Below, piece by piece: positions 1 through 8,920 of a stretch of 40,433 bases of DNA. The DNA is from an uncultured Erysipelotrichaceae bacterium (GTDB lineage: Bacteria; Bacillota_I; Bacilli_A; RF39; UBA660). Location: positions 1 through 40,433 of the forward strand of contig CACXGX010000099.1 of assembly GCA_902767365.1 (NCBI GenBank), given 5' to 3'. Below the pieces are notes generated by a model. The model searched no databases. It had not been told where the DNA came from and saw only the letters and a program-made list of their open reading frames with translations. The translations under genes were made by a program, and so were the position numbers. The stretch's first letter is position 1; every line of letters begins with the position of its first letter.

Positions 1-83
1 CCAACAATTAATAATACTATCGCACCAATAATAGTAAGCATTTGTTTTTGATTTTTTTGTTTTTGTTTACTTCTTTTTTTCAT
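1..83 (-). CDS. N-terminus of a membrane protein, cut by the window edge
   Basis: An ATG at 83 on the minus strand is preceded by the ribosome binding site AGAGAGG (read from 90-96) and opens a frame that runs off position 1. The 27 or so visible residues are a Lys/Arg/Gln-rich head (MKKRSKQKQKNQKQ) followed by a hydrophobic stretch (MLTIIGAIVLLIVG), so this is a membrane-anchored or secreted protein. It lies 14 bases after the TasA/camelysin-like gene in the same direction. In such clusters a SipW-type signal peptidase or another secreted partner is common, but too little is visible to choose. Confidence 0.6.
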   Translation of the reverse strand, partial: MKKRSKQKQKNQKQMLTIIGAIVLLIV

Positions 84-97
84 TTTTACCTCTCTTT

Positions 98-676
98 CTA
101 TTTCTGAGTAAATACTACAGAAAATGAACCACCGGATTGAGTTACATCAGATGTATTAAGACTATTTCCAGTGTATTTAACAATTAAATAAATAGTTTTA
201 TTTCCGTTAGCACCCAAAGTTGTATTAGTAGTAACTAAACCAGTTCCTGCAGCATCAGTAGACAATTTATAAGTTAAATTTCCACACACCATACTTGCTC
301 CACTAACTGTACAAGTATTACTTGTAGGTTCAATTACATTTATTGAACTTAAAATAGCATCAATTGTTCCTGTATTTTTAATAGTTAATTGGTATGTACA
401 TGAATCATCTGGTTTTGATAATGTTGTATTACCAACTGTTACAGAAGTAGCTGTAACTGTAGCATTTCCACAACTTCTTCCTGTATCACTAGTTCCTCCA
501 GCAGTTGCTTCAACAGTTCCTGTTTGAAATCCAACATTCCAACTTAAAGTACTTTGTGTAATACTATTTGTTGTAATATTTAATGTTGAAGAAAGAGCTG
601 CATAAGCAATAGTTACTCCTAAAACTCCAACTATAACTGCAATTAAAATTGTTTTTAAATTCTTAATATTAGTCAT
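98..676 (-). CDS. Short secreted TasA/camelysin-like protein with SipW-type signal peptide
   Basis: A 192-residue secreted protein. The chosen ATG at 676 has a strong GGGGAGG site; the longer frame upstream lacks one. The N-terminus is a charged head, a hydrophobic core (TILIAVIVGVLGVTIAYA) and then AALSSTLNI, the pattern seen in SipW-dependent secreted proteins such as TasA and camelysin. The rest is Thr/Ser/Asn-rich beta-type sequence with four cysteines and an IKNTGTIDA segment like the conserved strand of that family. Its start overlaps the end of the DUF5305-like gene by 8 bases, so the two are translationally coupled. Likely a small cell-surface or matrix protein. The family assignment rests on the signal region and overall composition; the function is inferred. 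Confidence 0.65.
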   Translation of the reverse strand: MTNIKNLKTILIAVIVGVLGVTIAYAALSSTLNITTNSITQSTLSWNVGFQTGTVEATAGGTSDTGRSCGNATVTATSVTVGNTTLSKPDDSCTYQLTIKNTGTIDAILSSINVIEPTSNTCTVSGASMVCGNLTYKLSTDAAGTGLVTTNTTLGANGNKTIYLIVKYTGNSLNTSDVTQSGGSFSVVFTQK

Positions 677-1685
677 TTTTCTTATCAACCTCCCCACTAA
701 TATAATTTTTACTATCCATTCTATATCTATATAATACTTTTTGATCTTGAACAACAAAATCTCTTATTTCTTCACTTTGTTTTAAATATAATATTGGTTT
801 TTCTAAAGTATCTCTTACATCAACAAGTTCCATAAAATCATCTAATTCAGTAATCTCTTTATTTTCATAATTAACATTACTATCTTTAGTTTCAACAATA
901 ATTCTATCATAATCTGTTAACAACCTATTTACTTCTAAATCAAAAGCACTAACATGTTTATTTTTTGAAAATCTAAAATATGAAACAATTACAATTACAA
1001 TATCCATTAAGAAAAGCAATATAGATACAAACAAATAATTTCTCATCTGTGTTGTTAAATTTTCATCTGCTTTTTTCTCAACTGTATTTTTTTCAATTGA
1101 ATATGTTTGTTCCATAAGAGGTATTGTTAAACTAGCAACATTTTCTTCAGATCCTTTTTCTCCAACGTTTAACAATACTTCAAGCTCAGCTCTACTATTG
1201 ACTCCATAATCTCTAACATACTTATTTACTACATCAGTAAAATCTTCAAGACTAATACTTATATTATCTTGTACATTGTATACTTTTTTATCTCCATTAA
1301 ACGTTTTTAATTTTGTTAATTCTCTATCATCTCTATATATTTCTCTATTATTTTCTCTACTATAAATCTTTAATCTTGAAATAATATGATAATTTAAATC
1401 ACTTTTTGTATCTTCTACATAAACACGATTATAATTAAAAAGAATTCTAATCTCATTAGTTAAAGAACTTAAATATTCTTGTTCTTCTGATAAACATTCT
1501 TCTTTATAAAAATCATTTTTGTTTAAACATACTGAATACTCTACAGTAGATTTCTCACTATATTGATCAACCCTTTTCAAATTAAAGGCCTTAATTAAGA
1601 AATAGATGCTAAATAATAAGAAAATCCAAACCAAAATCAAACAGAAGAGAAAAGTATTTTTCCTCCCACTTATTATCACAATCAC
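669..1685 (-). CDS. DUF5305-like bitopic membrane protein
   Basis: About 338 residues. An N-terminal membrane segment (residues about 11-32) is followed by an extracytoplasmic domain of about 180 residues and a second membrane segment (about 217-238, FVSILLFLMDIVIVIVSYF), then an acidic cytoplasmic tail with IIVETKDSNV and a final YRYR segment. This layout resembles DUF5305 proteins, which are often encoded next to signal peptidases and TasA-like proteins. No ATG exists near the N-terminus: GTG codons at 1685 and 1679 overlap or follow the AGGTG site, so either could start translation. Coupled to the following secreted-protein gene by an 8-base overlap. Probable role in surface protein export or assembly, by context only. 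Confidence 0.6.
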   Translation of the reverse strand: MIVIISGRKNTFLFCLILVWIFLLFSIYFLIKAFNLKRVDQYSEKSTVEYSVCLNKNDFYKEECLSEEQEYLSSLTNEIRILFNYNRVYVEDTKSDLNYHIISRLKIYSRENNREIYRDDRELTKLKTFNGDKKVYNVQDNISISLEDFTDVVNKYVRDYGVNSRAELEVLLNVGEKGSEENVASLTIPLMEQTYSIEKNTVEKKADENLTTQMRNYLFVSILLFLMDIVIVIVSYFRFSKNKHVSAFDLEVNRLLTDYDRIIVETKDSNVNYENKEITELDDFMELVDVRDTLEKPILYLKQSEEIRDFVVQDQKVLYRYRMDSKNYISGEVDKKND

Positions 1686-1739
1686 CTACTTCCTATTATT
1701 CTATTTTTATAATAACACTCACTTCTAACTTTTGCAATA

Positions 1740-2669
1740 TTACTTATATATACACTTTACATCATATTCTTTAATTAATGAAATAACTTCACTAGATTTA
1801 GATTTAATTTTATTTATTAATCTTTCTTTAAAAAATCTAGAATTACTATATTTTATAATCAAAACATGCATTTCTTGTAATAATTGATTCAATTTTTTAT
1901 AACTATTTTCCTTTCCTATTACAGTGTCAAATAAACTTGGTATATCTTCAATATAACCTTTAAATCTTAAATTGTTTATTGTTGGTGCAAAAGTTTTATT
2001 ATTAACAAGTTCATAACAAATATGTTTTTGATAAGAATAGGCATCTGATTTATAACCACCTTCAGGTATTTCAAATTTTAAATTATATAAAAGATTAGAT
2101 AACTCATTATTATCAATACTAAATTTGCTAAAAGAAGTAATAATATCTATTATTTTTTCAGTTTGAGAAGTATTAAGTATTTCTTCTAAAGCAATTTCAT
2201 TAGATTTCTCAATATATTTAAGTGATTCTTTATTATAAGAAGTAGTGCTTAAACCAGTTCTTATTAAAACTTTATTATCTTTATAAATTATTTCATTATT
2301 TATAGAATTAACCGCATGATTAAATTCATGAACTACATTGTCAATTAATACTGATAAAGAAGACCCATGATAATTATTTATAACAATGAATTTATCTGTA
2401 TAATAATCATTACCATTTTTCTTTAAACTTCTATTAAATGTAGCCGTTACAAAAGAGTTTGTAGTACCACTAATATATATTTTAACTTCATTAAAACATC
2501 TAATTATAAATGATTCATTATTAATTCCATAATACAATATAAAAGCAGGAACAATAACATATAAAATATGTTTAATATTATCTTCATAATTATATTTATC
2601 ACTTATTTCATTAACAATAGTTAAATATTTATTAAGAAAACCATTAACATTATCTTGAGTTAAATTCAT
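1740..2669 (-). CDS. Unknown protein with an HExxH metallopeptidase-like motif
   Basis: A 309-residue protein starting at the ATG at 2669 behind AGGTGAT; a longer frame upstream lacks a ribosome site. It carries VVHEFNHAVNS around residue 132, a match to the zinc metallopeptidase HExxH signature, followed about 45 residues later by EIALEEIL, a possible third ligand region. A weakly hydrophobic segment (ILYVIVPAFILYYGI) lies near residues 31-45, but there is no clear signal peptide. I do not recognise the family. The gene stands alone, divergent from the small protein gene at 2743. Confidence 0.6.
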   Translation of the reverse strand: MNLTQDNVNGFLNKYLTIVNEISDKYNYEDNIKHILYVIVPAFILYYGINNESFIIRCFNEVKIYISGTTNSFVTATFNRSLKKNGNDYYTDKFIVINNYHGSSLSVLIDNVVHEFNHAVNSINNEIIYKDNKVLIRTGLSTTSYNKESLKYIEKSNEIALEEILNTSQTEKIIDIITSFSKFSIDNNELSNLLYNLKFEIPEGGYKSDAYSYQKHICYELVNNKTFAPTINNLRFKGYIEDIPSLFDTVIGKENSYKKLNQLLQEMHVLIIKYSNSRFFKERLINKIKSKSSEVISLIKEYDVKCIYK

Positions 2670-2742
2670 ATTATCACCTATTAAATTATAACATTTATTT
2701 AAAAATATTAAAAAATAATATATAATAATGTTGGAGGTAGCA

Positions 2743-2955
2743 ATGAAAGAAAAAATAGAAGAAGTAATAAACAAATTAAAAAGTGACCCAAAATTATTAG
2801 ATAATTTTAAAAGTAATCCTACTAAAACAGTTGAAGGAATTATTGGTGTTGACTTACCTGATGATCAAATAAATGGAATTATTGATACAGTAAAAACAAA
2901 ATTAAATTTGGATCAAGCAGGAATAACAGATAAAATAAAAGGATTTTTAGGTTAA
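2743..2955 (+). CDS. Small 70-aa helical protein, unknown
   Basis: Seventy residues starting at the ATG at 2743, eight bases behind TGGAGG; an in-frame TTG 15 bases upstream would precede the site. The sequence is predicted helical, with a KLKSDPKLLDNFKSNP motif followed by IIGVDLPDDQI. Small proteins of this pattern are widespread in gut Firmicutes, and the first half recalls Nif11/NHLP leader-like segments, but there is no double-glycine core peptide or modification enzyme nearby, so a peptide natural product role is not supported. It ends directly in a strong hairpin terminator, so it is a monocistronic transcript. Confidence 0.7.
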   Translation: MKEKIEEVINKLKSDPKLLDNFKSNPTKTVEGIIGVDLPDDQINGIIDTVKTKLNLDQAGITDKIKGFLG

Positions 2956-2985
2956 AAAAGGCATTGCAAAGCAATGTCTTTTTTT
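2954..2985. terminator. Bidirectional intrinsic terminator
   Basis: The arms GGCATTGC (2960-2967 with preceding A-run) and GCAATGTC (2971-2978) flank an AAA loop, with an A-run before and a T-run after. It can end both the plus-strand 70-aa gene and the convergent minus-strand lectin-domain gene, whose stop codon overlaps it. Confidence 0.85.
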
Positions 2986-4843
2986 ACTCTTCTATTTTTA
3001 CAGAAATATTTGCAAGTGTAGCTTTAATATGTCTAAATGGTAATCCATCGTCTTGATTTACTGCTGCTCCAAACGTAAGAGTTGTATCAAATCTTGCTGT
3101 CATATTGGATAAATCTGCTAAATAAGTTAATTCTGCCCCATTAAAACTATAATAAATTTTACCATCTAAACGACATACTCTTACTTTTCTTAATGAACTT
3201 GCTGATATTGCTTTAGTGTTATTAGTTGAACCTACTCTCATAGATATTTCAACGTCATTAGTTTGACCTTTTCTTCTTACAACTAATCCTGGCCAACCAG
3301 CAGAAGTTAACTCATATTTAGCATTCATAAATATCTTTTGCTCTGAATTTTGAATTGAAGGATCATATGAAACAACATCAAATGAAATATCAAAATCTTT
3401 TGCGAAATTATCATTATCAAATAATTTTATTCCAGTATCAATATATTTTTGATTTGCATAATCACTACATCCACTACCAGTTATATTAGCGTCTTCTCCA
3501 TTAAATGTACATTCTCCAGATATAGTAAAAACTTCATCTAATTCTTCCATTTCTCTCCATCTTGCATAATAAGTTGTACTAGAAGTTGGAATTGTATTAG
3601 CATTTACTGAAGTTCCTCCATCTTCTTCTGTATACCAACCTAAGAATACATATCCAACTTTTGTTGGAGTAGGAAGATTACCAACCTTATCACCAGCATT
3701 TATTAGAGTAGAAGAAGGATTAACCACTCCACCCATTGGATCAAAATCGATTGAGTAATAATATTCAGTATCATTCATATCTCCCAATTTTATATAAAAA
3801 TCAGATATTGTTCCTTTAAAATATCTAAATGGATTTCCATTACTATCTACTGATGCTCCAATAAATGTTGTTAAATCAAAAGGAGTATTAAAAGTAGATA
3901 AATTTTGAGCTTGTATTAAAGATCCTCCATTAAAACTATAATACAAAATCATATCCTTTCTTATTATCTTAATAGAAGTTACAGAAGAAATAGATTTTGT
4001 AATAGCAAATCTAGTACCACCAGGAACTGCTGCAGAAGTTAATTCAAAATTTGTATTACTAGTTCTAAAAACAAACCCGGGATATCCTAAACTTTCATTC
4101 TCTAGTTTAGAATTTATTAAAGTAGCTTGAAAAACTTGTCCACTATTAGTAACTGAATCTATCTCAACATATACTTCAAAATCTTTTTGATAATTTGCTG
4201 AACTATATAAACTTACACCTGTATCAATATATTTTTGATCATGATAGTCACTACATTCTTCTCCTGTAATATTTGCATCTGCTCCATTAAAAGTACAAGG
4301 TCCTTCTAACTCAAAAACGATAGGGAAACTATCTTCTAAATCATCATCAAACTTAAAATTAATAATTGAATTTAAGTTCATATTTTGACTTACTACATTA
4401 TTATCATATTTAAATGTAATATCAAATGTAACTGATTCATTTGGTGCTAACTCATCACTAGGATTTAATCCATTAAGTTCAAAAACTATATCATCATTAC
4501 TATAAAAACTATTATCATAAATAACTTCGACAAATTTCTTTTTAACATCTGTTAGATTTGTAATTGTAATTTCATAAGTAATACTAGAATTAGGATCATT
4601 ATTTAATCCAATTGTACTATCTAATATTGTTCGATAATAATTATTTATACTTGAATTATTAACATTAGCATTTACATTACTTTTATATCTAACATTTGTA
4701 ATTCTAATATTTTTCTCAATATTTAAATTTCCAGATATATTTAAATCATTACTAGATATTTGAGCATATCCAATAGTTAAAGCCAAACTTAAAACTAAAA
4801 ATAAAAGGATGATATATTTAAATTTTTTAAATTCTTCATTCAT
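2984..4843 (-). CDS. Large secreted protein: two lectin-like (LamG/concanavalin-type) domains and an InlB-type repeat
   Basis: About 619 residues from the ATG at 4843, six bases behind GAGGTGAT (the upstream GTG lies inside that site). The signal region ends in ALTIGYAQISSNDLNI, the same style as the TasA-like protein. A beta-rich region (about 30-175) with ITNLTDVKKKF and LAPNESVTFDI motifs follows. Two homologous blocks of about 170 residues each begin with CTFNGxDANITG and contain QKYIDTG, typical of LamG/concanavalin-like lectin folds. Between them, residues about 370-435, lies a Listeria-Bacteroides (Flg_new/InlB B-type) repeat with GYVFLGWYTEEDGG. No LPXTG sorting signal is present at the C-terminus. 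A surface or secreted adhesin is the likely role. Confidence 0.7.
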   Translation of the reverse strand: MNEEFKKFKYIILLFLVLSLALTIGYAQISSNDLNISGNLNIEKNIRITNVRYKSNVNANVNNSSINNYYRTILDSTIGLNNDPNSSITYEITITNLTDVKKKFVEVIYDNSFYSNDDIVFELNGLNPSDELAPNESVTFDITFKYDNNVVSQNMNLNSIINFKFDDDLEDSFPIVFELEGPCTFNGADANITGEECSDYHDQKYIDTGVSLYSSANYQKDFEVYVEIDSVTNSGQVFQATLINSKLENESLGYPGFVFRTSNTNFELTSAAVPGGTRFAITKSISSVTSIKIIRKDMILYYSFNGGSLIQAQNLSTFNTPFDLTTFIGASVDSNGNPFRYFKGTISDFYIKLGDMNDTEYYYSIDFDPMGGVVNPSSTLINAGDKVGNLPTPTKVGYVFLGWYTEEDGGTSVNANTIPTSSTTYYARWREMEELDEVFTISGECTFNGEDANITGSGCSDYANQKYIDTGIKLFDNDNFAKDFDISFDVVSYDPSIQNSEQKIFMNAKYELTSAGWPGLVVRRKGQTNDVEISMRVGSTNNTKAISASSLRKVRVCRLDGKIYYSFNGAELTYLADLSNMTARFDTTLTFGAAVNQDDGLPFRHIKATLANISVKIEE

Positions 4844-4980
4844 AAACATCACCTCATATCTTTTACAATATTATATCATTAACATATTATTTTTTTATAA
4901 AAAATATACAATAATAAACAAACTCCACATCTATTTAACATTATGTTATACTATAATTAATTAAAATGAAAGGAGATAAT

Positions 4981-5406
4981 ATGAAGAAACATATTTGGGG
5001 GATTGTAATCGTATTAAGTATCATTTTATTAACAGGGTGTGGGAGTTCTAAAAAACCAGAATTAAAATTATGTGATGAAATAACACCCAGAATTGAAGAC
5101 TATAATGAAAATAAAATAACATATGAAGAATTCTTAGATGAAATATATAAAGACTATAAAAAAATATGTATCGATAAAAAAGATAATAATTCAGTATGTA
5201 GTGGAATTAAAGATATGATTGATTATTCAAATAAGCAATATGAATTAGAAGATTGTAATTCCCTTACTAATGATAAAAAAAATGTATGTGAGGCATCTAA
5301 CGAATTAATAAAAGATAAAATTAATGATAAGAAAAATATTGAAGATGCATACATTGACTCAATTGATCTTACTTGTCAAAAAGTAAAAAAAGAAAATGAA
5401 AAGTAG
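4981..5406 (+). CDS. Small Cys-rich lipoprotein
   Basis: A 141-residue protein starting at the ATG at 4981 just behind AAAGGAGATAAT. The signal peptide ends in the lipobox LLTGC, with Cys20 the predicted lipidated residue. The mature part is highly charged and contains further cysteines spaced through it (LCDEI, KICID, VCSGI, EDCNS, VCEAS, LTCQK), which suggests disulphide bonds or metal binding in an otherwise helical domain. No family recognised. It is followed at once by a hairpin terminator and converges on gpmI. Confidence 0.75.
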   Translation: MKKHIWGIVIVLSIILLTGCGSSKKPELKLCDEITPRIEDYNENKITYEEFLDEIYKDYKKICIDKKDNNSVCSGIKDMIDYSNKQYELEDCNSLTNDKKNVCEASNELIKDKINDKKNIEDAYIDSIDLTCQKVKKENEK

Positions 5407-5424
5407 TTTGACTACTTTTTTTTA
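5397..5424 (+). terminator. Intrinsic terminator of the lipoprotein gene
   Basis: AAAAGTAG, loop TTTGA, CTACTTTT and a T-run directly overlap the stop codon at 5404-5406. Confidence 0.8.
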
Positions 5425-5448
5425 TAAAAAAAAGACCCTAAGGTCTTT
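5425..5448 (-). terminator. Intrinsic terminator of gpmI
   Basis: On the minus strand the arms AAAGACC and GGTCTTT (5442-5448 and 5431-5437) flank a 4-base loop containing the gpmI stop codon and are followed by a T-run. Confidence 0.8.
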
Positions 5449-6961
5449 CTATTAAAACTTCTCCAGTCATTTCACTAGGAATAGGTAAACCCATTATACT
5501 TAGCATAGTTGGAGCAACATCAGCAAGTTTTCCATCTTTTACTTTTATTCCCTTTTGAGTAATTATACAAGGAACTGGGCTAGTAGTATGACTAGTAACA
5601 GGATTATGATTTTCATCCCACATAATGTCACAATTTCCATGATCTGCAATAATAATTAATGTACCATCCAATTCTTCTACGACTTTGTGATATATTTTAG
5701 CTAAACATTTATCCATATCTTCAACTGCACGAACAGCGGCATCATAATTTCCTGTATGTCCAACCATATCACCATTTGCAAGATTCATAATTGTAACATC
5801 AAAATTACCAACTTCTTCTAAAAATTTATCTGTAACCAAATATGCACTCATCTCTGGTTTTAAGTCATAAGTCGCTACTTTAGGAGATGGTATCAAAATT
5901 TTCTTCATATCAGGATATTCTACTTCACGACCTCCATCAAAGAAGAAAGTAACATGAGCAAATTTTTCAGTTTCAGAAATTCTCAACTGACTAATATTAT
6001 TATCATGTAAATAATCAACTAAAATATTTTTCATATCTAAATCATTAAAAGCATGAGGAGCTTTAACTGATTCAACAACAGGAAACATAGTTAATACCTT
6101 TAAATTATTAAAATCTTTTATTATTAAATTTTTTTCTAATGCCTTTTCTCTATAAAAATCAGGATTTGTTAAGCAAGTAAATAATTCTCTTAATCTATCT
6201 TTTCTAAAATTAAATGTTATTACTCCATCTCCATCAACTAATGGGCAATTATCTAACAACCCAGGAATTAAAAACTCATCATATTTACCATTTTTATAAT
6301 TATCTTCTATTAAATCATTATAAGAATTATATTTTGGTCCTTCACCATAGACAATAGCATCATATGATAATTTTAATCTATCATAATTATCATCTCTATC
6401 CATTCCATAATATCTTCCAGAAATTGTAGATATCTTTCCAAACCCTAATTCTTTTATTTTATTATTTAATTTATCAAGATAAGTCAAGGCACTTTTTTCA
6501 TAAGTATCTCTTCCATCCATAAACAAATCAAAATATACATTTGTAACATCATTTTCCTTGCACATATCTAATAATCCAAGTAAATGATCTATATTAGAAT
6601 GAACCCCTCCATCAGATAATAATCCCATAAAATGAAGATTAGAATTATTATTTTTTACATGATTTAAAACATCTAATATTTCTTTATTTTTCTTTATTGA
6701 TCCATCCTCTATTGCATTTGTAATAGCTTGTAATGGTTGCAATGCAACTCTACCACTTCCAAGGTTCATATGTCCAACTTCACTTGTACCCATTTGCCCT
6801 TCTGGAAGCCCTACAGCTTTTCCACTTGCTTGCAAAATTGAATGAGGATATGTATCCATTAACATATCAAATGTTGGCTTTTTAGCATTCTTAAATGCAT
6901 TACCATCAGGATTATCTCTAACTCCACATCCATCCAAAATACATAAAACTAACTTTTTCAT
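5438..6961 (-). CDS. gpmI: 2,3-bisphosphoglycerate-independent phosphoglycerate mutase
   Basis: Interconverts 3- and 2-phosphoglycerate in lower glycolysis, using two Mn ions and a phosphoserine intermediate. The 507-residue length fits the family. Visible signatures are LDGCGVRDN at the N-terminus (metal Asp10), GTSEVGHMNLG with the catalytic Ser60, the DGRDT and SGRYYGMDRD motifs, and the C-terminal metal site motifs ANGDMVGHTG and ADHGN followed by SHTTSPVP. The start at 6961 has an AGGAGGATTTT site. It begins 9 bases after the ATPase gene upstream and is co-transcribed with it, ending at its own terminator. Confidence 0.98.
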   Translation of the reverse strand: MKKLVLCILDGCGVRDNPDGNAFKNAKKPTFDMLMDTYPHSILQASGKAVGLPEGQMGTSEVGHMNLGSGRVALQPLQAITNAIEDGSIKKNKEILDVLNHVKNNNSNLHFMGLLSDGGVHSNIDHLLGLLDMCKENDVTNVYFDLFMDGRDTYEKSALTYLDKLNNKIKELGFGKISTISGRYYGMDRDDNYDRLKLSYDAIVYGEGPKYNSYNDLIEDNYKNGKYDEFLIPGLLDNCPLVDGDGVITFNFRKDRLRELFTCLTNPDFYREKALEKNLIIKDFNNLKVLTMFPVVESVKAPHAFNDLDMKNILVDYLHDNNISQLRISETEKFAHVTFFFDGGREVEYPDMKKILIPSPKVATYDLKPEMSAYLVTDKFLEEVGNFDVTIMNLANGDMVGHTGNYDAAVRAVEDMDKCLAKIYHKVVEELDGTLIIIADHGNCDIMWDENHNPVTSHTTSPVPCIITQKGIKVKDGKLADVAPTMLSIMGLPIPSEMTGEVLIERP

Positions 6962-6970
6962 AAAATCCTC

Positions 6971-8245
6971 CTATATTAAATCTGCTAAACAAAAAGTTGA
7001 ATATACAGGAATGTACCTAACTCCTTTTTTTACACAGAAATTGTCTTGCGTTATTCTTATAGCTTCATTTGGTTTATATTTATTAATATATACAGATAAA
7101 GCTTTTGATTTTGTCTTATTAAACGGTACAAGTTCTATTGGAACAATATTACCAGTTTTAGTTTGTATAACAAAATCAATAAAAGCTTTACCTAAAGATT
7201 GATAATAAAACAAACTATAACCTGCACTTATTAATGAAATAGCAACACTATTTTCATACAAAACATACCTTATATTCGTATTATTATCAAATATCGTTTT
7301 ATTAATATTTAATTTTTTATATAAAATTCCAGTATCATTCATATATACTTTAAAATTATCTTTATCTTTATAATTACTTATTGGTGATTTTACATCATCT
7401 AGTTTATAACATTTATATATAAATCCATTATTATGTAAAAATGACAAAGCATTATCATATTCTTTACTTCTTCCACCATCTTTAATAAGACCATATTGAA
7501 ACTTTTTATTAGATTTCAATAATTGTTCTGGAATACTATCATATACTTCATTACTTCTAGTAATATCAATTAAGTTTTCTTGTAAAGAAATCTCCTTCTT
7601 ATAAGAATCTATTATCTTACTAAAAATAGAATTAAGCAATAAAATGTTATTATCTCTTAAAGATAATTCTACTGCTTCAGGCATACCACCAGTAATTATA
7701 TACTGATTAAAGTATTCCATAGCTACTTTATGAAATGGCATTTTAGTATTATTTTTAAATGAACTTTTTATAAATCCAATCAATTCTTCTTTTCCAAGCG
7801 CACTTAAATATTCTTCAAAATCCATAGGTAACATAGATTTAAATTGTAATTCTACACCTTTAAATTTTGACAAATTATCCTTTAAAGACGTTATAAGAAT
7901 CATATGATAATCATTTTTAAATTTACCTAAAGTCTTAACAGTATTAACTATATCAATATCATTTACATTATCTAATACTATTAAAGTACTATTTTTATTT
8001 ATATTCTCCTTAGTAATATCCATAATTGCCGAAATAATACCATCAATAGTATTTTGCTTTTTCAATATCATAGCTAGTTCTTTATGATTATCAGTATCAA
8101 CATAAACTACATTATCATAATTTTCTTCACCAAATTTTAAAACAGTATATGTCTTCCCAACTTGTTTACTACCATAAACAACTAGAGGTTTTCTATTAAC
8201 TTCCATTTGCCAATGTTCTAAGAATTTATCCACTTTACGCTCCAT
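6971..8245 (-). CDS. P-loop ATPase of the AAA_14/DUF4143 type
   Basis: A 424-residue protein. The N-terminal half is a P-loop NTPase: Walker A GSKQVGKT at residues 25-32, and Walker B STLIVLDNVNDID at about 103-115. The C-terminal half has the DUF4143-like features MPEAVEL, a winged-helix-like region, and the nuclease-like sheet with YYQSLGKAFIDFVIQ and NIVPIELVPF typical of these proteins. They form a large family of uncertain function in gut bacteria. The start has GGAGGTCATTTT and a good promoter lies just upstream. It shares a transcript with gpmI, with no obvious functional link. Confidence 0.85.
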   Translation of the reverse strand: MERKVDKFLEHWQMEVNRKPLVVYGSKQVGKTYTVLKFGEENYDNVVYVDTDNHKELAMILKKQNTIDGIISAIMDITKENINKNSTLIVLDNVNDIDIVNTVKTLGKFKNDYHMILITSLKDNLSKFKGVELQFKSMLPMDFEEYLSALGKEELIGFIKSSFKNNTKMPFHKVAMEYFNQYIITGGMPEAVELSLRDNNILLLNSIFSKIIDSYKKEISLQENLIDITRSNEVYDSIPEQLLKSNKKFQYGLIKDGGRSKEYDNALSFLHNNGFIYKCYKLDDVKSPISNYKDKDNFKVYMNDTGILYKKLNINKTIFDNNTNIRYVLYENSVAISLISAGYSLFYYQSLGKAFIDFVIQTKTGNIVPIELVPFNKTKSKALSVYINKYKPNEAIRITQDNFCVKKGVRYIPVYSTFCLADLI

Positions 8246-8279
8246 AAAATGACCTCCAACACCATTTTTACTAATTTAT

Positions 8280-8308
8280 ATTATATTATTAACATATTGT
8301 TAAGTCAA
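8280..8308 (-). promoter_or_regulatory. Sigma-A promoter of the ATPase-gpmI transcript
   Basis: On the minus strand TTGACT (8303-8308), a 17-base spacer and TATAAT (8280-8285) sit about 35 bases before the ATPase start codon. Confidence 0.75.
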
Positions 8309-8312
8309 TATA

Positions 8313-8885
8313 TTAACCCAATAGTTTCGTTATTTCTTCAATATATTTTTGACTTATAGGAACAGATTCTTTTTCCTTGATTTTATAATTAGGTTCATTT
8401 TTAACTTTATAATAATTATCAATTACTTTGTTAAATACAATTAGAGCTTTTTCATATTCTTTATTTGAGAAATAAATTGTTCCAATCCAAGAATATGCGC
8501 AATTTAAAACATCATAATAATTTTGTTTTGAATATTTGTCATTTTCTTCTCCAAAAGATATAGCCATACTAAACAAATTATTTGCAAAATCAATACACTT
8601 ATTATCACTACAAACGATTGCAGTAATCATAAGAATATCCATAATAAGCATATATTTATCATAATTATCAACTTTTTCTTTATCGAGATTATTTATCATT
8701 TTAATTGATAAATTATAATATTCTTTTATTGACATATTCTTTTTATTATTTTCAAGTATCCATCTATAAAATACAACTTTGCTATCTTTGTTATTATCTT
8801 TTTCAAATTTATTAATTACATCTAAATAATTTTTATAATCTCCACTTATTACTTGATCATAATATTTTTTTAAATTATTATTCAT
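8313..8885 (-). CDS. Unknown 190-aa protein with a TPR-like segment
   Basis: Starts with ATG at 8885 behind AAGGAG. The protein is all-helical and rich in Lys, Asn and Tyr. Residues about 133-160 (AYSWIGTIYFSNKEYEKALIVFNKVI) look like one tetratricopeptide repeat; the rest may hold more degenerate repeats. No signal peptide or membrane segment. It follows a terminator after the 211-aa gene, so read-through or its own promoter must express it. Function unknown. Confidence 0.7.
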   Translation of the reverse strand: MNNNLKKYYDQVISGDYKNYLDVINKFEKDNNKDSKVVFYRWILENNKKNMSIKEYYNLSIKMINNLDKEKVDNYDKYMLIMDILMITAIVCSDNKCIDFANNLFSMAISFGEENDKYSKQNYYDVLNCAYSWIGTIYFSNKEYEKALIVFNKVIDNYYKVKNEPNYKIKEKESVPISQKYIEEITKLLG

Positions 8886-8904
8886 ATAAACTCCTTAAAA
8901 ATAA

Positions 8905-8920
8905 AAAGGCCTAAGCCTTT
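8905..8920 (-). terminator. Intrinsic terminator after the 211-aa gene
   Basis: On the minus strand AAAGGC, loop TTAG, GCCTTT and a short T-run overlap the stop codon of the upstream gene. Confidence 0.65.

Noticed and set aside
2743..2955. Ribosomal peptide precursor (Nif11-like leader)
   Set aside because: No leader cleavage site, core peptide or modification enzyme nearby.
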